Positions 43,643 to 54,099 of a stretch of 64,000 nucleotides of DNA are shown piece after piece (the first letter of the stretch is position 1; each line of letters starts with the position of its first letter). The DNA comes from Streptomyces dioscori. Lineage in GTDB: Bacteria > Actinomycetota > Actinomycetes > Streptomycetales > Streptomycetaceae. The position numbers were made by a program, and so were the translations under genes. The notes below the pieces were generated by a model. The model had not been told where the DNA came from. It did no database searches and was given only the letters and a program-made list of their open reading frames with translations. The stretch covers positions 124,001 through 188,000 of the forward strand of contig NZ_KZ679050.1 in NCBI RefSeq assembly GCF_003024195.1. The letters are read 5' to 3'.

Positions 43643-45148
43643 GTGCATCGCAGACTCATCGCCCCGGGCGCGCTCGTGGCCTCCCTGCTGCTGGCGATCC
43701 CGGCGTCCGCCGCGAGCTGGTCGCCCGGGGCGCCGGGCATCGGTGACCCCTACTACCCGGCGTACGGCAACGGCGGATACGACGTCTCGCACTACGACCT
43801 CCGGCTCACGTACCAGCCGGCGACGGACCGTCTTGAGGGCACGGCGACCCTGCTGGCGAGGACCACCCAGGATCTCTCGCGCCTGAATCTGGACTTTCTG
43901 CTCGATGTGAGCGAGGTGCGGGTCAACGGCGCCAAGGCGTCGTTCACGACCTCGGGCGAGCACGAGCTGGAGGTCACGCCGAAGAGCCCGCTGCCCGCCG
44001 GTACGGCCGTCACGGTCGTGGTGCGCTACAGCGGGGTGCCGTCCACGAAGACGGCGTACGGGTTCACCAGCTGGCACCGCACGCCGGACGGCGGGGTCGG
44101 GGCGAACGAGCCCGAGGCGGCCTGGTGGTGGTTCCCCAGCAACGACCATCCGCTGGACAAGGCCACGTACGACGTGTCGGTCGCCGTGCCGGACGGGTCC
44201 CAGGCCATCTCCAACGGCACGCTGCAGTCGACGAGTTCGCGGGCGGGCTGGACGCGCTACAGCTGGCGGTCCAACAAGCCGCAGGCCACGTACCTCGCGA
44301 CGCTGGCCGTCGGGAAGTTCGACGTCACCACCGGGACGTCCGAGAGCGGCATCCCGATCGTCAACGCGTACAGCAAGGACCTCGGCGACAACTACGGGGC
44401 CGCGCGGGCGAGCATCGAGCGGACCGGGGAGGTCGCGGACTGGCTGGCCGAGTACTTCGGCCCCTTCCCGTTCAACGCTTTGGGCGGATACGTCCCCAAC
44501 ACGAACACCGGGTACGCGCTGGAGACGCAGACCCGGCCGTTCTACAGCCCGCGGCAGTTCGCGAGCGGGACGAACGTGTCCGTGGTCGTCCATGAGCTGG
44601 CCCACCAGTGGTACGGCGACTCCGTGTCGGTCGCCGGATGGAAGGACATCTGGATCAACGAGGGCTTCGCGCGGTACGCGCAGTGGCTGTGGTCGGAGCA
44701 CGAGGGCGAGGGCACGGCGCAGGAGATCGCGGACTACGTGTACGCGTCACGGCCCGCGGAGGATCCGTTCTGGACCGTCAGGCCCGGGGACCCGGGGCCG
44801 GAGAACCAGTTCCATCTCGCCGTGTACGACCGCGGAGCGCTGGCCCTGCAGGCACTGCGCAACGAGGTCGGGGACGAGGCGTTCTTCGCCGTTCTGAAGG
44901 GCTGGCCGCAGCGGTACGCGTACGGCAACGCGACCGTCGGTGACTTCGTGCGGTACGCCGAGTCGGTGTCGGGGCAGCCGCTCGCGGGGCTGTTCGACAC
45001 GTGGCTGTACCAGGCGTCCAAGCCGGGGGTGCCCGCTGCGCGGGCCGCTTCCATCGCGCCGGAGGCACGCGGGGCTTCGGCTTCGGCTCCCGTGCGGCCG
45101 AAGTCGTGGAAGAAGATCGCCGCGACCAATTCTGTGCACGATCACTGA
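43643..45148 (+). CDS. exported short M1 family aminopeptidase
   Basis: A 501-residue metallopeptidase has a signal peptide of about 24 residues. The M1 zinc motif HELAHx18E is at residues 317-340 (HELAHQWYG ... NEGFARY). The GAMEN exopeptidase motif appears as GYALETQ. It lacks the large C-terminal helical domain of PepN-type enzymes. GTG at 43643 follows GGAGTTGAC. It diverges from the X-Pro peptidase and probably works with the other exported peptidases here in peptide breakdown outside the cell. Confidence 0.9.
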   Translation: MHRRLIAPGALVASLLLAIPASAASWSPGAPGIGDPYYPAYGNGGYDVSHYDLRLTYQPATDRLEGTATLLARTTQDLSRLNLDFLLDVSEVRVNGAKASFTTSGEHELEVTPKSPLPAGTAVTVVVRYSGVPSTKTAYGFTSWHRTPDGGVGANEPEAAWWWFPSNDHPLDKATYDVSVAVPDGSQAISNGTLQSTSSRAGWTRYSWRSNKPQATYLATLAVGKFDVTTGTSESGIPIVNAYSKDLGDNYGAARASIERTGEVADWLAEYFGPFPFNALGGYVPNTNTGYALETQTRPFYSPRQFASGTNVSVVVHELAHQWYGDSVSVAGWKDIWINEGFARYAQWLWSEHEGEGTAQEIADYVYASRPAEDPFWTVRPGDPGPENQFHLAVYDRGALALQALRNEVGDEAFFAVLKGWPQRYAYGNATVGDFVRYAESVSGQPLAGLFDTWLYQASKPGVPAARAASIAPEARGASASAPVRPKSWKKIAATNSVHDH

Positions 45149-45251
45149 GTGGTCATGCTGGATGTGGCTCCGCCAAGGGGCCGAGAGGCCAGAGGGCCAG
45201 GGGGCGGGGGGCTGTGCCCGGTGGGGCCGTGCGGGTTGTGTGTGGCTGGCC

Positions 45252-45379
45252 GCGCAGTTCCCCGCGCCCCTTACGGGGCCCGGCTCTCCTTGCGGGACAA
45301 GCCCCGGGAGGGTGGGTGCTTGTGCCCGTGGGGCCGTGCGGGCATGACCGTGGTTGAGCGCGCCGTTCCCCGCGCCCCT
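45252..45379. repeat. two copies of the dispersed element
   Basis: Copies lie at 45252-45271 and 45360-45379 in the same orientation. Each is preceded by a related stretch with TGGGGCCGTGCGGG and followed by TACGGGG, so the repeated unit is longer than the core. The second touches the 3' end of the next minus-strand gene. Nothing else is seen in the 230-bp gap. Confidence 0.8.
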
Positions 45380-45723
45380 TACGGGGCTCTCCTTTCCTTG
45401 GACGGGCCGTCCGCTGCCAGGTTCGAGGCCAGTTCTGAGACTGCTATGCGGAGCTGGGTCTCGGCGGCAGCGCAGTGGGCGGCCCTGCGGGACCGGCCCT
45501 CGGCCAGGATGGCGTCGCGCGCGCGGTGACCCTCGGCACGGGCGGCCGCGAGCGCCTCGGCGTCCTCCTCGGGAGCGGCCTGCGAGTCGGCCACGGACTC
45601 GTCACCTGCCTCGTCGCGTATCTCGGCGCCCGCGTCGCCCGCTTGTCGTATGCGGGGCAGCACCCGGCGGTAGAACAGGACGGCGACGACGAACAGCGGC
45701 AACGCCACGGGGACCATGGCCAT
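45379..45723 (-). CDS. hypothetical single-pass membrane protein
   Basis: This 114-residue protein is not recognised. An N-terminal membrane helix (VALPLFVVAVLFY) is followed by basic residues, then an acidic Ala/Glu-rich stretch likely to be helical or coiled. The orientation suggests a cytoplasmic tail. The last codons run into a copy of the dispersed repeat, so the C-terminus may be poorly conserved. It diverges from the MerR gene. Confidence 0.6.
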   Translation of the reverse strand: MAMVPVALPLFVVAVLFYRRVLPRIRQAGDAGAEIRDEAGDESVADSQAAPEEDAEALAAARAEGHRARDAILAEGRSRRAAHCAAAETQLRIAVSELASNLAADGPSKERRAP

Positions 45724-45863
45724 GACTTACCCGATCATGCGTACGCAGCAACGTACATCTGCGCCACTATTGACCGGAACTCACCGTTTGGCGAACCCCG
45801 ACCCGGGTCGACGCCGCTGCCCGGCCGGGCGGTGGTGTCGGAGTAGGTCTCTTTCACAAGTCA

Positions 45864-45888
45864 GGTGAGACAGCAATACTGTTTCACC
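45864..45888 (+). promoter_or_regulatory. palindromic operator upstream of the MerR gene
   Basis: Ten-base arms GGTGAGACAG (45864-45873) and CTGTTTCACC (45879-45888) match at nine positions around a 5-base centre. The site lies 37 bp before the MerR start and overlaps a possible -10 region. Its size suits a MerR-family dimer and suggests autoregulation. Confidence 0.65.
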
Positions 45889-45925
45889 GCGTCCGGTGGT
45901 GGGCGTTGTACGTGAAGGAGCAGGC

Positions 45926-46630
45926 ATGGCGACGGATACCGGGGAGCCGACGCTCACCGTCGACGAGCTGGCCGCGCGGGCGGGTGTGACGGTGCGGACG
46001 GTGCGTTTCTACAGCACCAAGGGGCTGTTGCCGCCGCCCGTGATCGGGCCTCGCCGCGTGGGGCAGTACAGCCAGGAGCATCTCGCGCGGCTCGCGCTCA
46101 TCGAGGAGCTGCAGCAGCAGGGGATGACGCTGGCCGGGATCGAGCGCTATCTGCAGCAGTTGCCGGACGGGCTCAGCGCCCAGGACCTGGCCATCCACCG
46201 GGCCGTGGTGGCCTCCTGGGCGCCCGACGCGGCGGAGGAGATGAGCCGGGCGGAGCTGGAGCGGCGGGCGGGACGGTCGCTCGGTCGGGAGGAGCTGGAC
46301 CGGCTCGCCGCGATGGGGGTGCTCAGAGAGGTGGCGGGCCCGGACACCTACCGGGTGGATCTCGGGCTGCTGCGGCTCGGAGTCCAGCTGCTCGACGTAC
46401 CGATGGCGCACGAGTCGATCCTCGCCGCGCGCAATGTCATGGTGAAGCACACGCGCGCCGCCGCCCACGAGCTCTCCGTGCTGTTCCGGGACGAGGTGTC
46501 CGAGCACGCGTCCGTCGAGGCCGTGCGGGATCTGTCGGCGCACATGCAACCGCTGGTGGTGCAGGCTCTGCTGACGACCTTTCAGCGGTCGCTGAACGAG
46601 GAGGTCCGGGAATGGCTCAGGAATTCCTGA
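45926..46630 (+). CDS. MerR family transcriptional regulator
   Basis: A 234-residue regulator has an N-terminal MerR helix-turn-helix and wing (TVDELAARAGVTVRTVRFYS and RRVGQYSQEHLARLALIEEL). A C-terminal effector region of about 140 residues lacks the Cys ligands of metal-sensing MerR proteins, so a small organic ligand is more likely. The ATG at 45926 follows GAAGGAG. It converges with the SDR gene, ending 4 bp away. Confidence 0.9.
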   Translation: MATDTGEPTLTVDELAARAGVTVRTVRFYSTKGLLPPPVIGPRRVGQYSQEHLARLALIEELQQQGMTLAGIERYLQQLPDGLSAQDLAIHRAVVASWAPDAAEEMSRAELERRAGRSLGREELDRLAAMGVLREVAGPDTYRVDLGLLRLGVQLLDVPMAHESILAARNVMVKHTRAAAHELSVLFRDEVSEHASVEAVRDLSAHMQPLVVQALLTTFQRSLNEEVREWLRNS

Positions 46631-46634
46631 GGCG

Positions 46635-47360
46635 TCACAAATAGGCTGATCCGCCTGCCACGTTGAGGGTCTGGCCGGTCAGGAAGCCGCTGCCCTCGTC
46701 GACCACGTACAGGAGTGTCGAGACGAGGTCGGGCGGCTCCTGGGTCCTGGGCACGGCCTGTTGCGCGCGGACGTGCTCGAACCCGCCGTCCGCGCCGACC
46801 GTCCGCTCGGCGGTCTCCGTACGGACCATGCTCGGCGCGATCGCGTTGACGGTGATGTCGTACGGACCCAGCGCCGACGCGAGCGCACGGGTGAAGCCGA
46901 TCAGCCCGGCCTTGGAGGCGGTGTACGCCACCATCGTGGGCGGCGCGGTGAGCACGGCGGCCGAGGCGATGTTGACGATGCGCCCCCACCCCGCCGCCTT
47001 CAGGTGGGGCAGTACCGCGCGGGTCATCAGGAACGGCGCCTCCAGGTTGACGCGCATCACCCGCCGCCACTCCTCGGGCGTGATGTCCTCGAAGTCCGAC
47101 GCGGGGTAGACACCCGCGTTGTTGACCAGGACGTGCAGCGTGCCGAACTGTTCCAGCACCTGCTCCAGGGCCGCGCCGATCTGCGTCTCGTCCGTGACGT
47201 CGGCGACCAGCTCCACATAGTCCAGAATGCGGTCGGCCGTCTCCCGCTGCGGGACCAGGTCCAGCCCCGCGACCCGGTAGCCGCGTCCCGCGAGTGCGAC
47301 GGCGAACTCCTGCCCGAGGCCCTGTGCCGCGCCGGTCACCAGGGCGGTACGCGTCTCCAT
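46635..47360 (-). CDS. SDR family oxidoreductase
   Basis: A 241-residue classical short-chain dehydrogenase has the cofactor motif TGAAQGLGQEFA and NNAG. The catalytic Ser region is VNIASAAV and the active-site YxxxK is YTASK. Asp in GLDLVPQ after the second strand suggests NAD preference. The substrate is unknown; divergent placement beside a sugar-type ABC importer suggests a sugar or polyol. The start is ATG at 47360. Confidence 0.9.
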   Translation of the reverse strand: METRTALVTGAAQGLGQEFAVALAGRGYRVAGLDLVPQRETADRILDYVELVADVTDETQIGAALEQVLEQFGTLHVLVNNAGVYPASDFEDITPEEWRRVMRVNLEAPFLMTRAVLPHLKAAGWGRIVNIASAAVLTAPPTMVAYTASKAGLIGFTRALASALGPYDITVNAIAPSMVRTETAERTVGADGGFEHVRAQQAVPRTQEPPDLVSTLLYVVDEGSGFLTGQTLNVAGGSAYL

Positions 47361-47403
47361 GCGGTGAGTGTGATGACCCGTCAGGCGGGCGGCAAGGGTG
47401 CGT

Positions 47404-47455
47404 TTCCGGTCTCCGGAACGGCCCCGGCGGCCGGGCCTGTTCCATTCGCCGGAAC
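47404..47455. promoter_or_regulatory. paired TTCC/GGAA palindromes between SDR and ABC importer
   Basis: TTCCGGTCTCCGGAA (47404-47418, perfect) and GTTCCATTCGCCGGAAC (47439-47455) have centres 36 bp apart in a 167-bp divergent region. A further GTTCCGGAG lies at about 47511. The arms suit an IclR-type regulator; the IclR gene at 51226 is a candidate. Confidence 0.55.
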
Positions 47456-47527
47456 GGCTGTGTTGCCGCTCGCGCCCGGTGGGCCGACGCTGCGGACCCA
47501 GCCGTCAGCGTTCCGGAGCCGTGCCCG

Positions 47528-48601
47528 ATGACCGAGACCGACCGTGCCGTGGAGGACGCCGAGCGCGCCCGCGCCCGCGAACAGGGCGGAGGTACGAGGC
47601 GCTTCGGGCTGCCGCCGGCCGGAACGTGGGCGGCGCGGCTCCCGACCCGGTGGCTCCCCGACGAACTCGGTGTCCTGCTCGTCCTCGCCCTGCTGATCGC
47701 CGGCATCGGCATCCCGTACCCCGACTTCCTCGACAGCGACAACCTGCTCACCACCGCGCACAACTCCGTCTACATCTCGCTGATGGCGTGCGGCATGGTC
47801 TTCGCGCTGGCCATGCGTGAGGTCGACCTGTCCGTCGGCGGCAGTTACGCGATGTGCCTGGTCGTCGGCGCCCTGCTGGTGCGGGAAGGCGTGGACCCGT
47901 GGCTGGCCGTCCCGGTGATGCTGCTGACCGGGACCGCGCTGGGCGTCTTCAACGCGCTGGTCACCACCCTGCTGGCACTGCCCTCGTTCATCGTCACGCT
48001 CGGCACCCTGATGCTGTTCCGGGGCATCGGGCTCGCGCTCGCCGACGGCAAGCAGATCACCGATCTGCCGCTGGACGACTCGTTCTTCACGCTCGCGGGC
48101 GGCGATCTGGGCGGTGTGCCGTTCGCGCTGTGGGTGCTGCTCGCGGTGACGGCCGTCCTGACCGTGGTGCTGGCCCGTACCCGTTTCGGGTCCCGGGTGC
48201 GGGCCATCGGGTCCAATCCCGAGGCGGCCACGTTCAGCGGAATCCCCGTCGTGCGTACGCGTGTTCAGGCCCTCGCGCTGTCCGGGCTCACCACGGCCTG
48301 CGCGTCGGTGCTGGCGCTCGCGTACTACGGCGCCGGGGACCCGACACTCGGGCAGGGGTACGAGCTGCAGGCCATCGCCGCGTGCATCATCGGCGGCACG
48401 CCGCTGGCGGGCGGTCGCGGCTCGGTCGTCGGGGCGGTGGCCGGCGCACTGATCCTGGCCGTCGTCGCGTCCGGCCTCGTGTTCTTCGAAGTACCCATCA
48501 ACTGGACGTCGTTCGCGACCGGCGCGGTGATCCTCGTCGCGGTCGCGGCGGACAGCGCCCTGCGCCGCAGAGGACGCCGCCGAGCAAGCCGCAGACAGTG
48601 A
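47528..48601 (+). CDS. sugar-type ABC importer permease
   Basis: A 357-residue membrane protein of the RbsC/XylH type has eight to ten hydrophobic helices. The EREVDLSVGGSY-like motif typical of this family is seen as AMREVDLSVGGSYAM. It forms the channel of a simple-sugar or autoinducer-2-like importer with the next two genes. ATG at 47528 is close to the upstream palindromes, implying regulation there. Confidence 0.9.
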   Translation: MTETDRAVEDAERARAREQGGGTRRFGLPPAGTWAARLPTRWLPDELGVLLVLALLIAGIGIPYPDFLDSDNLLTTAHNSVYISLMACGMVFALAMREVDLSVGGSYAMCLVVGALLVREGVDPWLAVPVMLLTGTALGVFNALVTTLLALPSFIVTLGTLMLFRGIGLALADGKQITDLPLDDSFFTLAGGDLGGVPFALWVLLAVTAVLTVVLARTRFGSRVRAIGSNPEAATFSGIPVVRTRVQALALSGLTTACASVLALAYYGAGDPTLGQGYELQAIAACIIGGTPLAGGRGSVVGAVAGALILAVVASGLVFFEVPINWTSFATGAVILVAVAADSALRRRGRRRASRRQ

Positions 48602-48624
48602 CGTCACCGCACCTGGAGGCCCTG

Positions 48625-49695
48625 ATGCACGCCCGATTCCGTACCCTGTCCGGCGCCCTCGGCGCGCTGGTGCTCCTCTGCGCCACCGGATGCGGCAACG
48701 ACGACGACTCCGGAGGCGGGGGCGGCGGGAAGCTCGACATGGGCATCGCGGTGGCCAACATCAGCCTCAACTTCGCGCACGAGATGGTGCTCGGCGCGGA
48801 GAGCGCCGCCGACCACGCGGGGGACATGAACTTCAAGGCCGTCGGACCGCCCAACACGGACGGTCCGGCCGAGGTCCAGCTCTTCCAGAACCTCACCGCC
48901 GTCGCGAAGGACGGCATCGTCCTGGAGAACCTGGACCCGCCGATCTTCACCCGGCCCGCCGCCCGCGCCGTCGACCAGGGCATCCCGATCGTCGCCCTGG
49001 ACACCTCCCCCACCGACGGCAGCAAGGTCACCTTCTACGTGGGCAACGACAACTACGCGCTCGGCGAGCTGATGGCCCAGGAGGCGCTGAAGCGGCTCGG
49101 CGACGACCCGAAGGGCGAGATCGTCGTCGGGGTGCCCAATCCGGGTACGCCGGTGCTCGACAACCGGGCCGAGGGCATCGCCGACACGTTCAAGAAGGAG
49201 GCGCCGGGCGTGAAGGTGCTCGGCCCCTTCCAGACGTACAGCGATCCCGGTCAGAACCACAGTTCGTGGGCCTCGCAGGTCGCCGCGCACCCCAAGGCGC
49301 TCGCCTTCCTCGGGGTCGGGGACGCCGACAGCTACAACCTCGCGAAGATCAAGAAGGAGAAGGGCGGGAGGTGGCTGACGGCCGGCTTCGACGTCGACCC
49401 CAAGACCCTCGACGCGGTCGAGGACGGCTCGAACTTCGTCACCATCGACCCGCAGCACTTCCTCAAGGGCTACCTCTCCACGGCGATCCTGATCGAGTCC
49501 GTGCGCGAGAACGACGGGAAGCTGCCCGACGGCTGGTTCCTGTCCCCCGGCGGTGTCGTGGACTCCTCCAACATCGCCGAGGTCACCGCACGGCAGAAGT
49601 CCCCGGAGGCCGCGTACGACTGGTACAAGCCTGTGATCGACAAACTGCTCGGCGACCAGGACGCACAGCTCAAGCCGCTGAAGGACGCGCGCTGA
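48625..49695 (+). CDS. sugar-type ABC importer substrate-binding lipoprotein
   Basis: A 356-residue periplasmic-binding-protein-like lipoprotein has a signal peptide with lipobox LCATGC, so the Cys at about 22 is lipidated. A Gly-rich linker follows, then a type I sugar-binding fold (GIAVANISLNFAHEMVLGAE, later GIVLENLDPPIF and GFDVDP). It captures the ligand outside the membrane for the neighbouring permease. ATG at 48625 follows TGGAGG. The ligand is not predictable from sequence alone. Confidence 0.9.
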   Translation: MHARFRTLSGALGALVLLCATGCGNDDDSGGGGGGKLDMGIAVANISLNFAHEMVLGAESAADHAGDMNFKAVGPPNTDGPAEVQLFQNLTAVAKDGIVLENLDPPIFTRPAARAVDQGIPIVALDTSPTDGSKVTFYVGNDNYALGELMAQEALKRLGDDPKGEIVVGVPNPGTPVLDNRAEGIADTFKKEAPGVKVLGPFQTYSDPGQNHSSWASQVAAHPKALAFLGVGDADSYNLAKIKKEKGGRWLTAGFDVDPKTLDAVEDGSNFVTIDPQHFLKGYLSTAILIESVRENDGKLPDGWFLSPGGVVDSSNIAEVTARQKSPEAAYDWYKPVIDKLLGDQDAQLKPLKDAR

Positions 49696-49696
49696 G

Positions 49697-51199
<1,503 letters not shown>

Positions 51200-51225
51200 A
51201 CCCCCATGGCCGGCCGGTCCGGCCG

Positions 51226-51960
51226 TCACGCGGACAGTTCCCGTGTCAGGGCGCGGGCCGCCGCGCACACCCGGGCGCCGACGCGGTCCACGTCGAGGCG
51301 GCGGGTGCCGCCGGTCACGGACAGGGCGGCGACGGGGCGGCGGTCCCGGGCGTAGACCGGGGCCGCCACGGCCGAGACGCCGACCTCGGCCTCCTCCAGA
51401 TTGACGCCGAAGCCGCGGGCACGGGTGCGTGCCAGGTCGCGGGCGAGCTGGCCCGGCAGGACCAGGGAACGGGGGGTGAGGCGTGCCAGCAAGGGGCCGG
51501 GCGGCCGGGGGTCGTGGGCCAGGAAGACCTTCCCCGTGGCGGTGCAGTGGGCGGGCAGCCGGCCGCCGGTGCGCGAGACGATCGGCGTGGCGCGGCGGCC
51601 GGTGAGTTTTTCCAGGAAGAGTGTGTCGGGTCCGTCGGGGACGGCGAGGTGCACGTTCTCGCCCGTCGCCTCGTACAGGTCGCCGAGGAACGGCAGCGCC
51701 ACGTCCCGCAGTTCGCGCGCGGAGGGCGCCGACTGGCCGAGGACGAAGAGCGTGAGCCCGATGCGGTAGCGGCCGTCCGGGGCCCGTTCCATGAGCCCCA
51801 GCGTGACCAGTTCGGCCAGCAGCCTGTGCACGGTCGGTTTGGGCAGACCCGTGCACAGCGACAGCTCGGCCAGGCTCTGCGAGCCCTCCGACTCACCGCA
51901 GGCGCGCAGCAGCGCCGCACCGCGCGCGAGCACCGACTTCGGCACCTGACCATCCGTCAT
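51226..51960 (-). CDS. IclR family transcriptional regulator
   Basis: A 244-residue regulator has an N-terminal winged helix (SLAELSLCTGLPKPTVHRLL) and a C-terminal IclR effector domain (HCTATGKVFLAHDP, GFGVNLEEAEVGVSAVAAPV). It probably controls the ABC importer or the ThDP enzyme gene upstream. The paired palindromes at 47404-47455 are plausible targets. The start is ATG at 51960. Confidence 0.9.
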   Translation of the reverse strand: MTDGQVPKSVLARGAALLRACGESEGSQSLAELSLCTGLPKPTVHRLLAELVTLGLMERAPDGRYRIGLTLFVLGQSAPSARELRDVALPFLGDLYEATGENVHLAVPDGPDTLFLEKLTGRRATPIVSRTGGRLPAHCTATGKVFLAHDPRPPGPLLARLTPRSLVLPGQLARDLARTRARGFGVNLEEAEVGVSAVAAPVYARDRRPVAALSVTGGTRRLDVDRVGARVCAAARALTRELSA

Positions 51961-52059
51961 GGACCGATGGTCGGGCCCCGGCAGGCGGGTGACAAGGTGC
52001 GGGTCCCTGTGAGTCGCCGACGACTCGCCCGGTCGCCCTGACGTACTAGCCCGGTCGCC

Positions 52060-53685
52060 CTAGCGCAGGGGCACGTCGACGAGCATCGGCCGTGTCAGTT
52101 CACCTGCTCCCGCTACGAGTTCGCGCAGCTGGTCCGCGCTGCCCGCCCGCACGGCGTCGACCCCGAAGAACCGGGCCGCCTGGGTGAAGTCGAGCCGCCC
52201 CAGCTCGGTGCCGGGGCAGGTCCCGGTGCCGCCTCGCGCCTCGTAGGTGTCCTGGAGGGTCCGGTAGGCGCCGTTGCCCATCACCACGAACAGCACGGGG
52301 GCCGCGTACCGTGCCGCGCTCCACAGGCCCTGGAGGCCGAAGAGGGTGCAGCCGTCGCCGAGGACGGCGACCACGGGCCGGCCCGGTTCGGCCAGGGCCC
52401 GGCCCACCGCGGCGCCGATCCCCCAGCCGAGACCGCCGCCGACGGTGTGCGTATAGCTGCCGGGCCGGTCGAGGTGGACGAGTCTGCGGAGCAGCAGGCC
52501 CACCGTGATGGCCTCTTCGACGACGGCCGTGCCGGGCGGCAGTCCGCGTGCCACGGCGTGGGCGGCGGCCCAGGGGGCCAGGGGCGCCGGGGAGTACGCG
52601 GCGCGCGCGGCGGCTTCCGTACGGCCGCGTTCGGCCGTGTGCCGGTCGCCGACGCGCAGCATTCGGCTCTTCGCGGTGTGTGCGGGAACGCGCTCGGGCA
52701 GCAGTTCGGCGAGCCGGTCCAGGGAGGGCCCGAGTGCGCCCACGAGGCCGTGGTCGGCGGGGAAGTTACGGCCGATCTCGTCCGGGTCGGAGTCGAGCTG
52801 GATGACGGTGATGCCGGGCGGCAGCGCGGGACCCGGGGTGTAGTGGTGCGGAGTGAAGGCGTGCGCCCCCACGATGAACAGGGTGTCGTACGGGTCCAGC
52901 GCGGCCCGGATCGCGTCGTGGCGCGGCGGCAGCATCCCCGCGTACAGGGGGTGGGTGGTCGGGAAGTTCAGGAAGTCGGCCATCGGCTGGTGGTGCACGG
53001 GTGCCCCGCAGGCTTCGGCAGTGCGCACGAGGGCGGCCGTCGCGTCCTCGCGGCCCACACCGTCGCCCGCGACGATCACGGGCCGCGCGCCGCCGCCGAG
53101 CAGGACGGCGGCCCGGTCGAGTCCGCCGGCCGGCGCGGGTCTGGGTGCCGGCGTACGGGCGGGGACCTCGACCTCGGTGTCCTCCGCGAGCAGGTCCATG
53201 GGCACGGAGACGAGCACGGGCCCGGCGGGCGGTCTGGCGGCGAGCGCGAAGGCGCGGCGCAGCGCGAGCGGCAGGTCGCGGGCGTGCTGGATGTCGTACG
53301 CGGCTTTCACGGCCGGTGCGGCGAGCGCGACGAGGTCCGCGCTGAGCATGGGGTCCTGCTGGAGGTGGCGGCGGTCCTGCTGGCCTGCCATCACCACGAG
53401 CGGGGTGCGTGAGCGGCGGGCGTTCAGCAGGCCGACGAGTCCGTTGGCGAGGCCGGCCGCGATGTGCAGGCTGACGAAGGCGGTCCTGCCGGTGGCGCGG
53501 GCGTATCCGTCCGCCATGGAGACGACCGCGCCCTCGTGGACACCGAGGATGTACTCGGGTGCCTGTTCGGTGTCCACGAGGGCTGCCAGGAAAGGCAGTT
53601 CGGTGGTGCCGGGGTTGCCGAAGACGCGGTCCACGCCCTCGCCGCGCAGGATGTTCAGCAGGGCGGGGGCGGGGCGGCAGCCCAT
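52060..53685 (-). CDS. ThDP-dependent enzyme, benzoylformate decarboxylase/acetolactate synthase-like
   Basis: A 541-residue ThDP enzyme. The catalytic Glu is in the N-terminal VHEGAVVSMADGYARATG and the ThDP motif is GDGCTLFGLQGLW ... GNGAYRTLQ. A region with two adjacent His (CGAPVHHQPMADFL) recalls 2-oxo-acid decarboxylases. Overall it looks closest to benzoylformate decarboxylase (MdlC), but the substrate is open. ATG at 53685 follows GAGGAG. There is no signal peptide. It may be a single-gene unit, as both flanking gaps are non-coding. Confidence 0.85.
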   Translation of the reverse strand: MGCRPAPALLNILRGEGVDRVFGNPGTTELPFLAALVDTEQAPEYILGVHEGAVVSMADGYARATGRTAFVSLHIAAGLANGLVGLLNARRSRTPLVVMAGQQDRRHLQQDPMLSADLVALAAPAVKAAYDIQHARDLPLALRRAFALAARPPAGPVLVSVPMDLLAEDTEVEVPARTPAPRPAPAGGLDRAAVLLGGGARPVIVAGDGVGREDATAALVRTAEACGAPVHHQPMADFLNFPTTHPLYAGMLPPRHDAIRAALDPYDTLFIVGAHAFTPHHYTPGPALPPGITVIQLDSDPDEIGRNFPADHGLVGALGPSLDRLAELLPERVPAHTAKSRMLRVGDRHTAERGRTEAAARAAYSPAPLAPWAAAHAVARGLPPGTAVVEEAITVGLLLRRLVHLDRPGSYTHTVGGGLGWGIGAAVGRALAEPGRPVVAVLGDGCTLFGLQGLWSAARYAAPVLFVVMGNGAYRTLQDTYEARGGTGTCPGTELGRLDFTQAARFFGVDAVRAGSADQLRELVAGAGELTRPMLVDVPLR

Positions 53686-53833
53686 CGTTGGCTCCTCGTG
53701 GGGACGGGACCGGTCGCCGGTCAGCGTGGGGCACCCGTCCCTTCGGGGGCAAGGGCGGCGTACCACTCAGCGGTACACCTGCCGGTGGGGCGCGGGTCGC
53801 TCATGTTCATCTGCGGGCCGGTGGGGGCTGATC

Positions 53834-54048
53834 GCGCAGTTCCCCGCGCCCCTTCAGGGCAGAAGCACGGGTCCTGGCTTCTGCCGCGCCGTCGTGGCCG
53901 GTCGCGCAGTTCCCCGCGCCGCTTCAGGGCGAAAGCAGGTGTCCCGGCTTCTGCCGCGCCGTCGTGGCCGGACGCGCAGTTCCCCGCGCCGCTTCAGGGC
54001 GAAAAGCGGGGGCGCAGCCCCGCTTTTCAGGGGCGCGGGGAACTGCGC
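53834..54048. repeat. four copies of the dispersed element in direct and inverted order
   Basis: Direct copies lie at 53834-53853, 53904-53923 and 53974-53993 (70-bp spacing; the last two with one changed base). An inverted copy lies at 54029-54048. The last two can pair into a long hairpin just after the end of the beta-oxidation operon. This cluster fills most of the 414-bp gap at 53686-54099. Confidence 0.85.
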
Positions 54049-54099
54049 GGCCCGCCCCCACCGGCCCGCAGACGACAACGCGCCCCACCAAGGGCCCCG

